This document shows, piece after piece, positions 8,967-20,440 of a DNA stretch of 64,000 nucleotides (the first letter of the stretch is position 1; every line of letters begins with the position of its first letter). The position numbers and the translations under genes were made by a program. This DNA comes from Luteibacter jiangsuensis (lineage in GTDB: Bacteria; Pseudomonadota; Gammaproteobacteria; Xanthomonadales; Rhodanobacteraceae): positions 372,001-436,000 of the forward strand of contig NZ_JAAQQR010000004.1 of the NCBI RefSeq assembly GCF_011742555.1, in the 5' to 3' direction. The notes under the pieces are model-generated. The model worked only from the letters and a program-made list of their open reading frames with translations, had not been told where the DNA came from and searched no databases.

Positions 8967-10739
8967 TCAAGCCTTCGCCGGCTCCGCGGCCGCCACGCGA
9001 ACGTGCAGCTCTTTCAGCTGCGGCTCGGAAACCTGCGACGGCGCGTCGGTCATGAGGTCCTGCGCGCTGGTGGTCTTCGGGAAGGCGATGACGTCGCGAA
9101 TGGATTCGGTGCCGGCCATCAGCGCGGCGATGCGGTCGATGCCAAAGGCCAGGCCGCCGTGCGGAGGCGCCCCGAGACGCAGCGCCTTCAACAGGAAGCC
9201 GAACTTCGCCTCGGCCTCTTCCTCGCCGATGCCGAGCAGGTCGAAGACCGCGCTCTGCATCTCGGGACGATGGATACGGATGGATCCGCCGCCGATCTCG
9301 TTACCGTTGAGCACCATGTCGTAACCGCGGCTGACGGCCACTGCAGCATTCGCGCGCAGGTCGGCAATGTCGTCGACCTTCGGCGCCGTGAACGGATGAT
9401 GCAGCGCGACGAAGCGCTTTTCTTCCTCGTCATATTCGAACATCGGGAAGTCGGTGACCCACAGCGGCTTCCAGCTGTTCTCGACCATGCCCCGGTCGCG
9501 GCCCAGCTTGATGCGCAGCGCGCCCATGAAATCGGTGACCGTTTTCCAGCCGCCCGCGCCAAAGAACACGATGTCGCCGCTGGCGGCGCCGGTGAGCTTC
9601 AACACCTGATCCAGCGCGGCGTCGTCGAGGAACTTCGCCACCGGCGAGTTGATGCCGTCGCGGCCCTTGGCCAGGTCGTCCACCTTCAGCCAGGCGAGAC
9701 CCTTGGCACCGTACTTGGCGGCGTATTCCGTAAGGCCGTCGATGTCCTTGCGGGAGAGGTCGGCGGCGCCCGGCACGCGCAAGGCGGCCACGCGCCCGGC
9801 CGGATCGTTCGCAGGACCGGAGAACACCTTGAACTCCACGTGCTTGACCGCCTCGGCGATGTCCACCAGTTCCAGCGGGATGCGCAGGTCGGGCTTGTCG
9901 GAGCCGAAGCGGCGCATGGCTTCCTCGTAGGTCATGCGCGGGAACACGGCATCCAGTTCCACCTGGCGCACTTCGCGGAACACGTGGCGGATGAGGTTTT
10001 CCACGAAGTCCTGGACGTCGCGCTCCTCGACGAAGGCAAACTCGAGGTCGAGCTGGGTGAATTCCGGCTGGCGGTCGGCGCGCAGGTCTTCGTCGCGGAA
10101 GCAGCGGGCGATCTGATAGTAGCGGTCGAAACCGGCCATCATCAGGATCTGCTTGAACAGCTGCGGCGACTGCGGCAAGGCATAGAACTGGCCCGGATGC
10201 ACGCGGCTCGGCACGAGGTAGTCGCGGGCACCCTCGGGCGTGGCCTTTGTGAGGATCGGGGTTTCGATGTCCTGGAACCCCGCGGCGTCCAGGTAGCGGC
10301 GCAGCTCGCGCACCAGCGCGGTGCGCGTGCGCATCATCTTCTGCATCTCCGGGCGGCGCAGGTCGAGGTAGCGGTAGGTCATCCGCAGGTCCTCGTTCGG
10401 CGATTCGTGCAGCGCGAACGGAAGATCGCGTGCCGCGTTGAGGATCTCCACCTTCTCCGCCAGCAGCTCGACCGTGCCGGTCTTCAGCTTGTCGTTCGCC
10501 GAGAGACGCTTGCGGATCTGCCCGGTGACGCGCACCACGAATTCATAACCGAGCTCGCCGGCAACGGCGAAAGCCGGCGCGTTTTCACGCTCGATCACCA
10601 CCTGGGCCACGCCTTCGTGGTCGCGAAGGTCGACGAAGGCCACATGGCTCTGGAGGCGAAGGGTATTGACCCACCCGCAGAGGGTGACGTCCTGGCCGAT
10701 CAGCGACTCGTCGATGAGTCCGCAAAGATGGGTGCGCAT
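8967..10739 (-). CDS. aspS: Aspartate--tRNA ligase
   Basis: AspRS (590 aa) charges tRNA-Asp and is of the bacterial class IIb form. It has an N-terminal OB anticodon-binding domain ([19 protein letters not shown]), then class II motif 2 ([23 protein letters not shown], here split for length). A bacterial GAD insertion domain sits in the middle and motif 3 ([13 protein letters not shown]) near the C-terminus. The start at 10739 (MRTHLCGLI) matches the family; a longer upstream frame overlaps the next gene region. Whether it is discriminating or also makes Asp-tRNA-Asn is not resolvable here. The position equivalent to the diagnostic His of non-discriminating enzymes appears to be Gln. Confidence 0.97.
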   Translation of the reverse strand: MRTHLCGLIDESLIGQDVTLCGWVNTLRLQSHVAFVDLRDHEGVAQVVIERENAPAFAVAGELGYEFVVRVTGQIRKRLSANDKLKTGTVELLAEKVEILNAARDLPFALHESPNEDLRMTYRYLDLRRPEMQKMMRTRTALVRELRRYLDAAGFQDIETPILTKATPEGARDYLVPSRVHPGQFYALPQSPQLFKQILMMAGFDRYYQIARCFRDEDLRADRQPEFTQLDLEFAFVEERDVQDFVENLIRHVFREVRQVELDAVFPRMTYEEAMRRFGSDKPDLRIPLELVDIAEAVKHVEFKVFSGPANDPAGRVAALRVPGAADLSRKDIDGLTEYAAKYGAKGLAWLKVDDLAKGRDGINSPVAKFLDDAALDQVLKLTGAASGDIVFFGAGGWKTVTDFMGALRIKLGRDRGMVENSWKPLWVTDFPMFEYDEEEKRFVALHHPFTAPKVDDIADLRANAAVAVSRGYDMVLNGNEIGGGSIRIHRPEMQSAVFDLLGIGEEEAEAKFGFLLKALRLGAPPHGGLAFGIDRIAALMAGTESIRDVIAFPKTTSAQDLMTDAPSQVSEPQLKELHVRVAAAEPAKA

Positions 10740-10813
10740 GCGCTGGAAACTCTGGGGAAAAGACCCCGGATCGTACCACGAGCCGGGGTGCCTTCCAGAG
10801 CCGGAACGGCCGC

Positions 10814-11350
10814 TCAGCGGCCGATATCGAACTTGCCGCGGCAGCCGCGATCGGCCCAGATGCCGTCCCGGGTAAAGCCGTAGCTGTAGCCTTCCTCGCA
10901 GTTGTTCCGCGAGGTCTGCTCGACCAACCGGGCGCCGCGCCCGATCGGCCAGCGGCAGAACACGCGCTTGTTGTCGTTGCTGTCGCAGGACACGATGCGC
11001 CCACCGCCGCCGGGGCCGCCGCCCCAACCCGGGCGGCCGTCATGATCGTCCCAGCCCGGCCGGCCGCCACCGCCCCAGCCCCGCGCCTCCTGGAAGATGC
11101 CGCGGCATCCGTCGTCGACCCAGAGGCCGCCGCGATCGATGTCCCAGGTGCGGCCGCGGATGCAGTCCGTCTTCGAATCCTGGCGGACCAGGCGGGCATC
11201 GCGCCAAGGGACCCGGCAATACGAGCGGCGTCCGTTGTCGCTGTAGCAATTGACCGTGTCGCCGCCGCGCTGGGCGTGCGCCACGTGCGGTGCCGCGAAA
11301 GCCGCCGCACCGAGTGCCACCGTTGCCGCCAGTCCCAGGATCGTTTTCAT
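10814..11350 (-). CDS. Exported DUF3011 protein, copy 1
   Basis: This 178-aa protein has a clear signal peptide ([19 protein letters not shown] then HVAHAQ). Two Cys-rich DUF3011-type repeats follow, at about 32-90 and 118-175. Each reads roughly C-S-N-RR-YC-W-AR-V-QDS-C then [12 protein letters not shown], giving four Cys per repeat, probably disulfide-bonded in the periplasm. The repeats are joined by a Gly/Trp-rich linker. The function of DUF3011 is unknown. A paralogue lies immediately upstream, indicating tandem duplication. The ATG at 11350 was chosen for the signal peptide. Confidence 0.85.
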   Translation of the reverse strand: MKTILGLAATVALGAAAFAAPHVAHAQRGGDTVNCYSDNGRRSYCRVPWRDARLVRQDSKTDCIRGRTWDIDRGGLWVDDGCRGIFQEARGWGGGGRPGWDDHDGRPGWGGGPGGGGRIVSCDSNDNKRVFCRWPIGRGARLVEQTSRNNCEEGYSYGFTRDGIWADRGCRGKFDIGR

Positions 11351-11438
11351 GTCCCCGTCCCTCCGATGTGTGTGGTCGAAAGTTATCCGAGGAAAACGCA
11401 ACAATGTTTGAACGGATCGCAGGAAGTTGTCAGCGGCT

Positions 11439-12071
11439 TCAGTAACCGATGTTGAACTTCCCCCGGCACCCCTTCGCGGCCCAGATGCCATCGGCCGCGA
11501 AACCGTAGCTGTGCCCCTCGACACAATCACTGCGGGAGGTCTGCTCTACCAGCCTCGCCCCCTGCCCGATCGGCCAGCGGCAAAACACGCGCTTGTTGTC
11601 ATTGCTGTCGCAGGACACGATCCGGCCGTCGCCACCCCGAGCGGCCGCGGCCGGACGAGCAGGACGGATGGACGGCTGTGGACGGATGGGATGCGGCGGA
11701 TAGTCCGACGTCCAGCGCGGCCGGTCGTCGTAGCGACGCCAGCTTTCGTCGTGGCCGCCGTGATGGTAATGATCGACGCGATATGAGCGGTCGTCATAGC
11801 CGGCGGCATCCTCGAAGAGGCCGCGGCAGCCATCGTCCACCCAGATACCGCCACGATCGAGGCCCCATGACTGGCCACGGACGCACGGTGCGCGGGAGTC
11901 CTGCCGGGCAAGTCGTGCTTCGCGCCACGGAACCGGACAATACGAACGGCGGCCGCCGTCGCTGTAACAATTGACTGTCGACGGGCCCCAACCGGCCTGT
12001 GCCTGCGGTGACGTGAACGACAACGCCCCGCCGACAGTGACGACGAATGCGAAACCAGCGATTCCCTTCAT
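11439..12071 (-). CDS. Exported DUF3011 protein, copy 2
   Basis: This 210-aa paralogue of the downstream gene has a signal peptide (MKGIAGFAFVVTVGGALSF ending AQAG). The same two Cys-rich repeats flank a longer His/Arg/Pro-rich linker (YHHGGHDESWRRYDD and further). The second repeat is nearly identical to that of copy 1 ([19 protein letters not shown]), whereas the linkers have diverged. This suggests duplication with conservation of the Cys domains. A periplasmic location is inferred from the signal peptide; no catalytic motif is seen. It sits 87 bases upstream of copy 1 and about 100 bases downstream of the zinc-ribbon gene. Confidence 0.84.
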   Translation of the reverse strand: MKGIAGFAFVVTVGGALSFTSPQAQAGWGPSTVNCYSDGGRRSYCPVPWREARLARQDSRAPCVRGQSWGLDRGGIWVDDGCRGLFEDAAGYDDRSYRVDHYHHGGHDESWRRYDDRPRWTSDYPPHPIRPQPSIRPARPAAAARGGDGRIVSCDSNDNKRVFCRWPIGQGARLVEQTSRSDCVEGHSYGFAADGIWAAKGCRGKFNIGY

Positions 12072-12171
12072 GACGACCTCCGAGGATGACGTCAAAAGGT
12101 ACCGGGACAGCCGCCGTACGTCGCGTCGGCGTACGCCGCAGACCCTTGTAGGCCCGAGCGAGATCGCCGCC

Positions 12172-12480
12172 TTAGGTAGACGGCGACCCGGAGGACGAGG
12201 AAGGCGTTGACGTCGCGGGCGCCGGCGTCGCCGCAGGTGCCGGCGCGGGAGCCGGTGCGCCGGACGAACCCTCGGCCAGATTCCGCTTCTTGTCGCCTTC
12301 CTTCTTGAAGTCCGTCTCGTACCAGCCACTGCCGGCGAGGCGGAACTGGGGCGCGCTCAGCATCCGGCCCACGCGGGGTTCGCCACAGCTCGGGCAGGTG
12401 GTCGGATCGGGGTCGGACATCTTCTGCAGGCGGTCGAAACGGTGGCCGCAGGCCTGGCACTGGAATTCGTAGATGGGCAT
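12172..12480 (-). CDS. FmdB-family zinc ribbon protein
   Basis: This 102-aa protein begins MPIYEFQCQACGHRFD and has two CxxC knuckles (CQAC at residues 8-11 and CPSC at 29-32), the hallmark of the FmdB/CxxC_CXXC_SSSS regulatory family. The C-terminal third is a low-complexity Ala/Pro/Ser/Thr tail. The family's role is unclear, although members often neighbour aspS, as here. A family A repeat separates it from clpB upstream. Confidence 0.9.
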   Translation of the reverse strand: MPIYEFQCQACGHRFDRLQKMSDPDPTTCPSCGEPRVGRMLSAPQFRLAGSGWYETDFKKEGDKKRNLAEGSSGAPAPAPAPAATPAPATSTPSSSSGSPST

Positions 12481-12516
12481 TGGGGTACCTCAAGGTCCTA
12501 TCTGTCGCATTATCGC

Positions 12517-12641
12517 GTAAGTCGGCCGCTACGCGGCCTGTGAGTCGCGTGCCGCGCACGCTGGGAACCGTCAACCGAAGAGTGAGCTGACGGTTCCCAG
12601 GCCGCGCAGCGGCCGACTTACAGGCGGCGCAAGCCGCCGAC

Positions 12642-12646
<5 letters not shown>
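12517..12646. repeat. Family A composite palindromic element, copy 2
   Basis: This element lies between clpB and the zinc-ribbon gene. Rightward units are at 12517-12541 (stem GGCCGC/GCGGCC) and 12540-12563 (stem GCGTGC/GCACGC). A central hairpin pairs GGGAACCGTCA (12563-12573) with TGACGGTTCCC (12588-12598). Leftward units are at 12599-12621 and 12622-12646. The architecture matches the copy at 4170. The TGA in the GTGAGTCG head of the last unit is the stop codon of clpB (12644-12642). Confidence 0.82.
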
Positions 12647-15224
<2,578 letters not shown>

Positions 15225-15285
15225 CGTATTGTCTCCGAAGGTATGGCGCGCCCCGGGCCCTCCCCGCGACCGCCTCTGGCCACAC

Positions 15286-15314
15286 AAATGCGGGTTCCCC
15301 CGCGAGGCTTCAAC
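15286..15314 (-). promoter_or_regulatory. Candidate sigma-32 (heat-shock) promoter of clpB
   Basis: On the minus strand GTTGAAG (15314-15308) is followed after 13 bases by CCCGCATTT (15294-15286). This resembles the RpoH consensus CTTGAAA, N11-16, CCCCATNT. It lies about 60 bases before the clpB start, and clpB is RpoH-controlled in other gammaproteobacteria. The assignment is by eye. Confidence 0.5.
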
Positions 15315-15355
15315 GGCAACTGTGCTCGCATGCAGCGGATTTTTCACGGCCCGCG

Positions 15356-16177
15356 TTGCATCCTGAGGGGATCGCCGAACCTGGAGCCACCGTGACAGTC
15401 ACCAGCGACCATTTGCCGCGTCCGCCCGCTCATCTCGTGACACCTGGCACCGCCTTGTTCCTGGATGCCGACGGCACCCTGCTTGCCTTCGCCGACGACC
15501 CCGAAGGCGTGGTGGTGCCCGAAGGCATGCTCGACACCCTGGATGCCCTCCACGAAACGCTGGATGGCGCCCTCGCCCTGGTCAGTGGGCGAGCCATCGC
15601 AAGCCTGGACGACATTTTCGGCCGCCCCCGCTGGGCCGCCGCGGGGCAGCATGGGCTCGAACGCCGCGAGACGGACGGACGAACCGTCACGGTGCCGGTC
15701 GACGCCGCGGAACTTGCCCGCCTGCGCGACGAAGTGCACAGCGCCGCGTTGGCCATGCCGGGGGTCCGTGTCGAAGACAAGAGCTGGTCCGTCGCCCTGC
15801 ACTGCCGCGAACACCCCGAATACCTCGGCGAGCTGGAGCACCTGGCTCCCGCCATCGCCGCCCGCTTCCCCGGCTTCGAACTTCAGCCGGGCAGCTACGT
15901 CTACGAGTTCAAGCCCCGCGGCATGGACAAGGGCGTGGCGGTGGCAGCCTTCCTCGACACCCCGCCCTTTCGGGGACGGAGTCCGGTGTACCTGGGCGAC
16001 GACCTCACCGACGAACACGCCTTCTCGCTGGTGAACGATCGCGGCGGGGCATCGGTACGCGTGGGTGCAAGAACACCGTCATCGGCCGTGTTCACATTGT
16101 CTAGCCCAGGCGATGTCCATGCTTGGCTGGATTCCGTGAAAGCCGCATTGACGCAAGGAGCCGCAGGGAGACAATGA
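15356..16177 (+). CDS. otsB: Trehalose-6-phosphate phosphatase
   Basis: OtsB (273 aa) dephosphorylates trehalose-6-phosphate to trehalose, the second step of the OtsAB osmoprotection pathway. The HAD motif [10 protein letters not shown] gives the nucleophile and acid Asp at about residues 37 and 39. The C-terminal [11 protein letters not shown] carries the metal-binding Asp residues. The ATG at 15356 is followed by alternatives such as a GTG at 15392; the exact start is uncertain. The stop overlaps the otsA start by 4 bases (ATGA), so the enzymes are translationally coupled, with otsB first. Confidence 0.95.
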   Translation: MHPEGIAEPGATVTVTSDHLPRPPAHLVTPGTALFLDADGTLLAFADDPEGVVVPEGMLDTLDALHETLDGALALVSGRAIASLDDIFGRPRWAAAGQHGLERRETDGRTVTVPVDAAELARLRDEVHSAALAMPGVRVEDKSWSVALHCREHPEYLGELEHLAPAIAARFPGFELQPGSYVYEFKPRGMDKGVAVAAFLDTPPFRGRSPVYLGDDLTDEHAFSLVNDRGGASVRVGARTPSSAVFTLSSPGDVHAWLDSVKAALTQGAAGRQ

Positions 16178-17592
16178 GTCGACTAGTCGTCATATCGAAC
16201 CGCGTTGCGCTGCCCAAGCAGACGCAGACCGGTGGACTGGCGTCCGCGATGAACGCGGCGCTGCAGGAAATGGGCGGCCTGTGGTTCGGATGGAGCGGCA
16301 ACATCGCCGCCGAGACCGGCAAGGAACTGCACGAGGTCCAGGAAGGAAACATCAGCTACGCCACGATCGACATGTCCAAGGCGGACCATGACGACTACTA
16401 CAGCGGCTTCGCCAATCGCGCCCTGTGGCCGCTGTTCCACTATCGCGGCGACCTCGTGGACTACCGCCGCGACCACCTGGAGGGCTACCTGCGGGTCAAT
16501 CGCGCGTTCGCGAAGCGCGTGGCGAAACTCCTCCGCAAGGACGATATCGTCTGGGTGCACGATTACCACCTGATCCCGCTCGCCGCGATGCTGCGCGAGC
16601 TGGGCGTGGAAAACCGCATCGGCTTCTTCCTGCACACGCCGCTGCCCGCGGCGGGCCTGCTGATCACGCTGCCCCGCCACCGGGAGATACTGGAGCCGCT
16701 GGCTTCGTACGACCTCGTCGGCGTGCACACCCAGCGAGACCTGCGCGCCCTCGAAGATTATTTCCTGCACGAACTGGGCGCCGCCATGCGCACCGGCGGC
16801 CGCATTCGCGCCGCGAACGGTCGCATCTTCCGTGCCGGTGTATTCCCCATCAGCATCGACACCGCAGAGGCGGTGGAACTCGCACACCGCGCGGAAGACA
16901 GCGGCGCGGTCGCGAAACTGAAGGCGTCCATTGACGACCGCGCCCTGATCATCGGCGTCGACCGCCTGGACTACTCCAAGGGCCTGCCGGAGCGCTTCGA
17001 GGGCTTCGCACGACTGCTGCGAGACCACAAGGAGATGCGCGGCCGCGTGTCGCTCCTGCAGATCGCACCGCCGTCGCGCTCCGACGTGCCGGAATACCGC
17101 TCGCTGCGCCGCGAGCTGGAACGCAGCGCGGGCCATATCAATGGCCAGTACGCGGAACCGGACTGGGTGCCCATCCGCTACGTGAACAAGTCGTTCGCGC
17201 ACAAGGTGCTGGCCGGCTATTTCCGCGTGGCAAAAGTGGGTCTGGTCACGCCGCTCCGGGACGGCATGAACCTCGTCGCCAAGGAATACGTGGCCTGCCA
17301 GGACCCACAGGATCCGGGTGTGCTGGTGCTGTCGCGCTTCGCAGGCGCGGCGCAGGAACTGGACGCGGCGCTGCTGGTGAATCCGTCCGACCTCGACGAA
17401 GTGTCGGAGGCGCTCAAGCGAGCGCTCGAGATGCCGCTGAAGGAACGCCGGATGCGCTGGCAGTCGATGATGGACGTCCTGGAACGCAACGACATCACCA
17501 CCTGGCGCAACGCATTCCTGCATGCGCTCACCGAACCGCCCAAGGTCAAACCCGAGATCTACGTGCCGTCGCCGGTGACTCTCAGCTCTTAG
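16174..17592 (+). CDS. otsA: Alpha,alpha-trehalose-phosphate synthase (UDP-forming)
   Basis: OtsA (472 aa) is a GT20 retaining glycosyltransferase making trehalose-6-phosphate from UDP-glucose and glucose-6-phosphate. The family N-terminus [14 protein letters not shown], the WVHDYHLIPL motif, the phosphate-binding RLDYSKGLPERF and the nucleotide-binding TPLRDGMNLVAKEY are all present. The start at 16174 was chosen over an upstream in-frame ATG inside otsB. The 3' end overlaps the convergent pgeF gene by 4 bases. Confidence 0.96.
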   Translation: MSRLVVISNRVALPKQTQTGGLASAMNAALQEMGGLWFGWSGNIAAETGKELHEVQEGNISYATIDMSKADHDDYYSGFANRALWPLFHYRGDLVDYRRDHLEGYLRVNRAFAKRVAKLLRKDDIVWVHDYHLIPLAAMLRELGVENRIGFFLHTPLPAAGLLITLPRHREILEPLASYDLVGVHTQRDLRALEDYFLHELGAAMRTGGRIRAANGRIFRAGVFPISIDTAEAVELAHRAEDSGAVAKLKASIDDRALIIGVDRLDYSKGLPERFEGFARLLRDHKEMRGRVSLLQIAPPSRSDVPEYRSLRRELERSAGHINGQYAEPDWVPIRYVNKSFAHKVLAGYFRVAKVGLVTPLRDGMNLVAKEYVACQDPQDPGVLVLSRFAGAAQELDAALLVNPSDLDEVSEALKRALEMPLKERRMRWQSMMDVLERNDITTWRNAFLHALTEPPKVKPEIYVPSPVTLSS

Positions 17593-18341
17593 TCTGCCCG
17601 GGTCCAGATCAGCGAGGCGAAGCGCCCGCTGGCGGCGCCCTCGCGGCGGTACGAATAGAAACGCGGGTCGCGGAAGGTATCGAACCCGCCGCCCGATATC
17701 CGCTCGACGCCCGCGGCTGCCAGCCTGCGTCGTGCCAGGGTATAGAGGTCGCAGGTCCAATGGCCCGGGCGGGTGGGGGTGAAGGCGGCCTCCGCCGCCG
17801 GGTCGCGTTCGACGAAAGCCGCGCGCACTTCGGCGCCCACCTCGTACGACGGACCGCCGATCGCCGGCCCCAACCAGGCGAACAGCGAATCGGGCGGCAC
17901 CCCCATCCGGGCCACCGTGTTCTCCAGCACGCCGGCCGCGAGGCCGCGCCATCCGGCGTGCGCCGCACCGATCGTCTGGCCGTCGTCGCTGGCGAACAGC
18001 ACCGGAAGGCAGTCGGCGGTGAGGATCGCCAGCACCCGGCCAGGGCCACGCGCGATCGCGGCATCCGCCACCGGCTCATCGTCGGAGCCTGGCACCGAGG
18101 CCGCGTCCGCGACGTCGGTGCCGTGCACCTGCCGCAACCAGAGCGGCGCGGCGGGGAGGCGCAGGCCTGTCGCCAGCGCCGCGCGGTTCTCCGTCACCCG
18201 CGCCGGATCATCGCCCGAGCGCAGTCCCAGGTTCAGGCGGTCGTAAGGCGGAAGCGACACGCCCGGACCATGGCGCGTCGACACCGCGGCGCCCACGGTG
18301 GCCGGAGCCTCCCAGTCCGGAACGATCCATGCCTGGTCCAT
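17589..18341 (-). CDS. pgeF: Peptidoglycan editing factor PgeF (laccase-domain/YfiH family)
   Basis: This 250-aa cytoplasmic protein has the metal-site motifs of the family: His in WLRQVHGTD, Cys in LTADCLPVLF and His in GAAHAGWRGL. Family members were first called polyphenol oxidases. In E. coli YfiH/PgeF removes UDP-MurNAc linked to L-Ser in place of L-Ala, keeping peptidoglycan precursors correct. It ends 2 bases before the rluD frame on the same strand, a common rluD-pgeF pairing. It converges with otsA. Confidence 0.92.
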   Translation of the reverse strand: MDQAWIVPDWEAPATVGAAVSTRHGPGVSLPPYDRLNLGLRSGDDPARVTENRAALATGLRLPAAPLWLRQVHGTDVADAASVPGSDDEPVADAAIARGPGRVLAILTADCLPVLFASDDGQTIGAAHAGWRGLAAGVLENTVARMGVPPDSLFAWLGPAIGGPSYEVGAEVRAAFVERDPAAEAAFTPTRPGHWTCDLYTLARRRLAAAGVERISGGGFDTFRDPRFYSYRREGAASGRFASLIWTRAD

Positions 18342-18343
18342 GC

Positions 18344-19318
18344 TCAGTCCTCGATCGGGTGCAACGCCGTGTCCGCCCGCAGCGCCTCGATCAGCGCTTC
18401 CTGGTCGGCCGGACGCGGGGAGTCGAATTCGAGGTACTCCCCGGTGATCGGGTGCTCAAAAGCCAGTTTCTCCGCATGCAGCGCCTGGCGGCGGAAACCG
18501 CGGAGGGCGTCGATCAGCTCCTGGCTGGCGCCGCGCGGAAGGCGCAGGCCGTTGCCGTAGAGCTGGTCGCCGACCAGGGGATGCCCCAGATGGGCCATGT
18601 GCACGCGGATCTGGTGAGTGCGGCCGGTTTCCAGGTTGCACTGGATGACGCTGTGGGCGCGGAAGCGTTCGCGCACCCGGTAATGGGTGACCGCCTCCTT
18701 GCCGCCATCCTCCACGTCGCGCACGCCCTGCTTCAGGCGGTCGTGCTGGTGGCGGCCGATCGGCTGGTCCACGGTGCCCCCGGCCACCATCGTGCCCAGG
18801 ACCACCGCCTCGTACTGCCTGTGCACGTCGTGGCGGGCCAGCATGGCCACCAGCGCCGTGTGGGCCGCCATGCTCTTGGCCACGACCATCAGGCCCGCGG
18901 TGTCCTTGTCCAGGCGGTGGACGATGCCGCCGCGGGGCAATTCGGCCAGTGCCGGGCTGTGGTGCAACAGGGCGTTCAGCAGCGTGCCCGCCGGATTGCC
19001 CGCCCCGGGGTGCACGACCAGCCCGACGGGCTTGTCGATCACCATGAGGTCGTCGTCTTCGTAGCGGATGTCCAGCGCGATGTCTTCGGGCTGGGCATCC
19101 ACCTCCGTCTCCAGCTCGGCCTCGAGGGCCACCTGCTCCCCGCCGCGGACGAGGTGCCGCGGCGCCACCCGGGCGCCGTCCAGCAGCACCTTGCCCTCCT
19201 TGATCCAGCCCGTTAAGCGGGATCGGGAGTATTCGGGGAACATCTCCGCCAGGGACTGGTCGAACCGCCGACCCGCCGCCGCCACCGGCACGGTGGCCTC
19301 GTGTCTGACCGTCGTCAT
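18344..19318 (-). CDS. rluD: 23S rRNA pseudouridine(1911/1915/1917) synthase RluD
   Basis: RluD (324 aa) makes pseudouridines in helix 69 of 23S rRNA. The N-terminal S4 RNA-binding domain includes [18 protein letters not shown]. The RluA-family catalytic motif [14 protein letters not shown] carries the catalytic Asp, and the late signature [17 protein letters not shown] is complete. It is divergent from bamD, 69 bases apart, and is followed by pgeF. This layout (bamD divergent from rluD-pgeF) is usual in gammaproteobacteria. Confidence 0.96.
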   Translation of the reverse strand: MTTVRHEATVPVAAAGRRFDQSLAEMFPEYSRSRLTGWIKEGKVLLDGARVAPRHLVRGGEQVALEAELETEVDAQPEDIALDIRYEDDDLMVIDKPVGLVVHPGAGNPAGTLLNALLHHSPALAELPRGGIVHRLDKDTAGLMVVAKSMAAHTALVAMLARHDVHRQYEAVVLGTMVAGGTVDQPIGRHQHDRLKQGVRDVEDGGKEAVTHYRVRERFRAHSVIQCNLETGRTHQIRVHMAHLGHPLVGDQLYGNGLRLPRGASQELIDALRGFRRQALHAEKLAFEHPITGEYLEFDSPRPADQEALIEALRADTALHPIED

Positions 19319-19387
19319 ACCGCCCCGCCCGGCCCAAGGCCGGTTTCGGCTATCATGCCCTTTCGCTCAAGCATCCGAACTCTCTCA

Positions 19388-20215
19388 ATGCGTGCAACCA
19401 AGATCACCATTCTGCTCGTCCTCGCCTTGTCGATGAGCGCCTGCTCGATGTTCCGCAGCAAGAAGGAGACGATCGACACGATGCCGATCGACCGGCTCTA
19501 TGCCAATGCCCACGAGTCGCTGGAGCACTCCGACTATGCGGCGGCCGAGAAGGCCTACGAGCGCCTTATCGCGCGTTTCCCGTCGGGCGAAATCAACGAA
19601 CAATCCCAGATCGAACTGGCTTACGCGCAGTACAAAGACAACAAGCCGGACGACGCGTACTCGACGATCAACCGCTTCATCAAGACGTTTCCGACCCATA
19701 AGCATGCCGATTATGCCTATTACCTGCGCGGTCTGATCAATTTCGACCGCACGGCCGGCTTCATCGAGCGCTACCTGTCCCGTAGCGACAGCGCCTCCAC
19801 GCGCCGCGACCAGGGCTTCAACCTCACGGCGTTCGACGACTTCAGCCAGCTGACGCGCCGTTATCCGAACAGCGCCTACGCTACGGACGCCCGCCAGCGC
19901 ATGATCTTCCTGCGCAACCAGCTGGCGCAGTTCGAGATCAACGTGGCGGAGTATTACCTGCGCACGAAGTCGTACATCGCCTCGGCCGATCGCGCGCAGT
20001 ACGTCATCGAACATTACCAGCAGTCGCCGCAGACGGCCGATGCGCTGGCCATCCTCACCCGCAGCTACCTTGCGCTCGACCGCAAGCCGCTGGCCGACCA
20101 GACCCGTCAGGTGCTGGCCCTGAACTACCCGGACCATCCGTATCTCACGGACCCGGAGTGGCCGCATCACCCCTCGATCTGGCGCAAGGCCATTCCGTTC
20201 TCGGGGCATCATTGA
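19388..20215 (+). CDS. bamD: Outer-membrane assembly lipoprotein BamD
   Basis: BamD (275 aa) is the essential TPR lipoprotein of the beta-barrel assembly machinery. A lipoprotein signal peptide (MRATKITILLVLALSMSAC) puts the lipidated Cys at residue 19. TPR-type repeats follow, including SDYAAAEKAYERLIARFPSG and the SQIELAYAQYK helix. The start at 19388 gives the signal peptide. A TATCAT -10-like hexamer lies at 19351-19356. The stop is followed within about 5 bases by a family A repeat array. Confidence 0.96.
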   Translation: MRATKITILLVLALSMSACSMFRSKKETIDTMPIDRLYANAHESLEHSDYAAAEKAYERLIARFPSGEINEQSQIELAYAQYKDNKPDDAYSTINRFIKTFPTHKHADYAYYLRGLINFDRTAGFIERYLSRSDSASTRRDQGFNLTAFDDFSQLTRRYPNSAYATDARQRMIFLRNQLAQFEINVAEYYLRTKSYIASADRAQYVIEHYQQSPQTADALAILTRSYLALDRKPLADQTRQVLALNYPDHPYLTDPEWPHHPSIWRKAIPFSGHH

Positions 20216-20218
20216 GTG

Positions 20219-20372
20219 CGTGAGTCGCCCCGCTTTGCGGGGCTGTGAGTCGCCCGCCTTGCGGGTGTGAGTCGCCCGCCTTGCGGGTGTGAGTCGCCCG
20301 CCTTGCGGGCTGTGAGTCGGCCGCTGCGCGGCCTGTGAACAGTAAGAAGAGCCGCTCCGGTTCACTGTTCAC
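20219..20372. repeat. Family A composite palindromic element, copy 3 (expanded)
   Basis: Five tandem rightward units follow bamD: 20220-20243 (stem CCCCGC/GCGGGG), then 20245-20266, 20267-20288 and 20289-20311 (near-identical, stem CCCGC/GCGGG), then 20312-20334 (stem GGCCGC/GCGGCC). The central hairpin arm GTGAACAGT (20335-20343) can pair with ACTGTTCAC (20364-20372). The leftward units of copies 1 and 2 are absent; a heptamer tandem array occupies that position. Confidence 0.82.
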
Positions 20373-20436
20373 TGTTCACTGTTCACTGTTCACTGTTCAC
20401 TGTTCACTGTTCACTGTTCACTGTTCACTGTTCACT
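20361..20436. repeat. Heptanucleotide tandem array (TTCACTG)10 plus 6 bases
   Basis: Ten perfect head-to-tail copies of TTCACTG, then TTCACT, occupy 20361-20436, between the convergent bamD and nadE genes and 4 bases from the nadE stop. The unit is a subsequence of the right arm of the central hairpin of the adjoining family A element, so the array probably arose by slippage or rolling amplification of that arm. Perfect short repeats of this length usually vary in copy number between isolates. Confidence 0.95.
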
Positions 20437-20440
20437 CCCA

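Noticed and set aside
20219-20436. CRISPR-like spacing of repeated units after bamD
   Set aside because: The units are directly abutting 22-24 base hairpins followed by a 7-base tandem array. There are no unique spacers and no cas genes.
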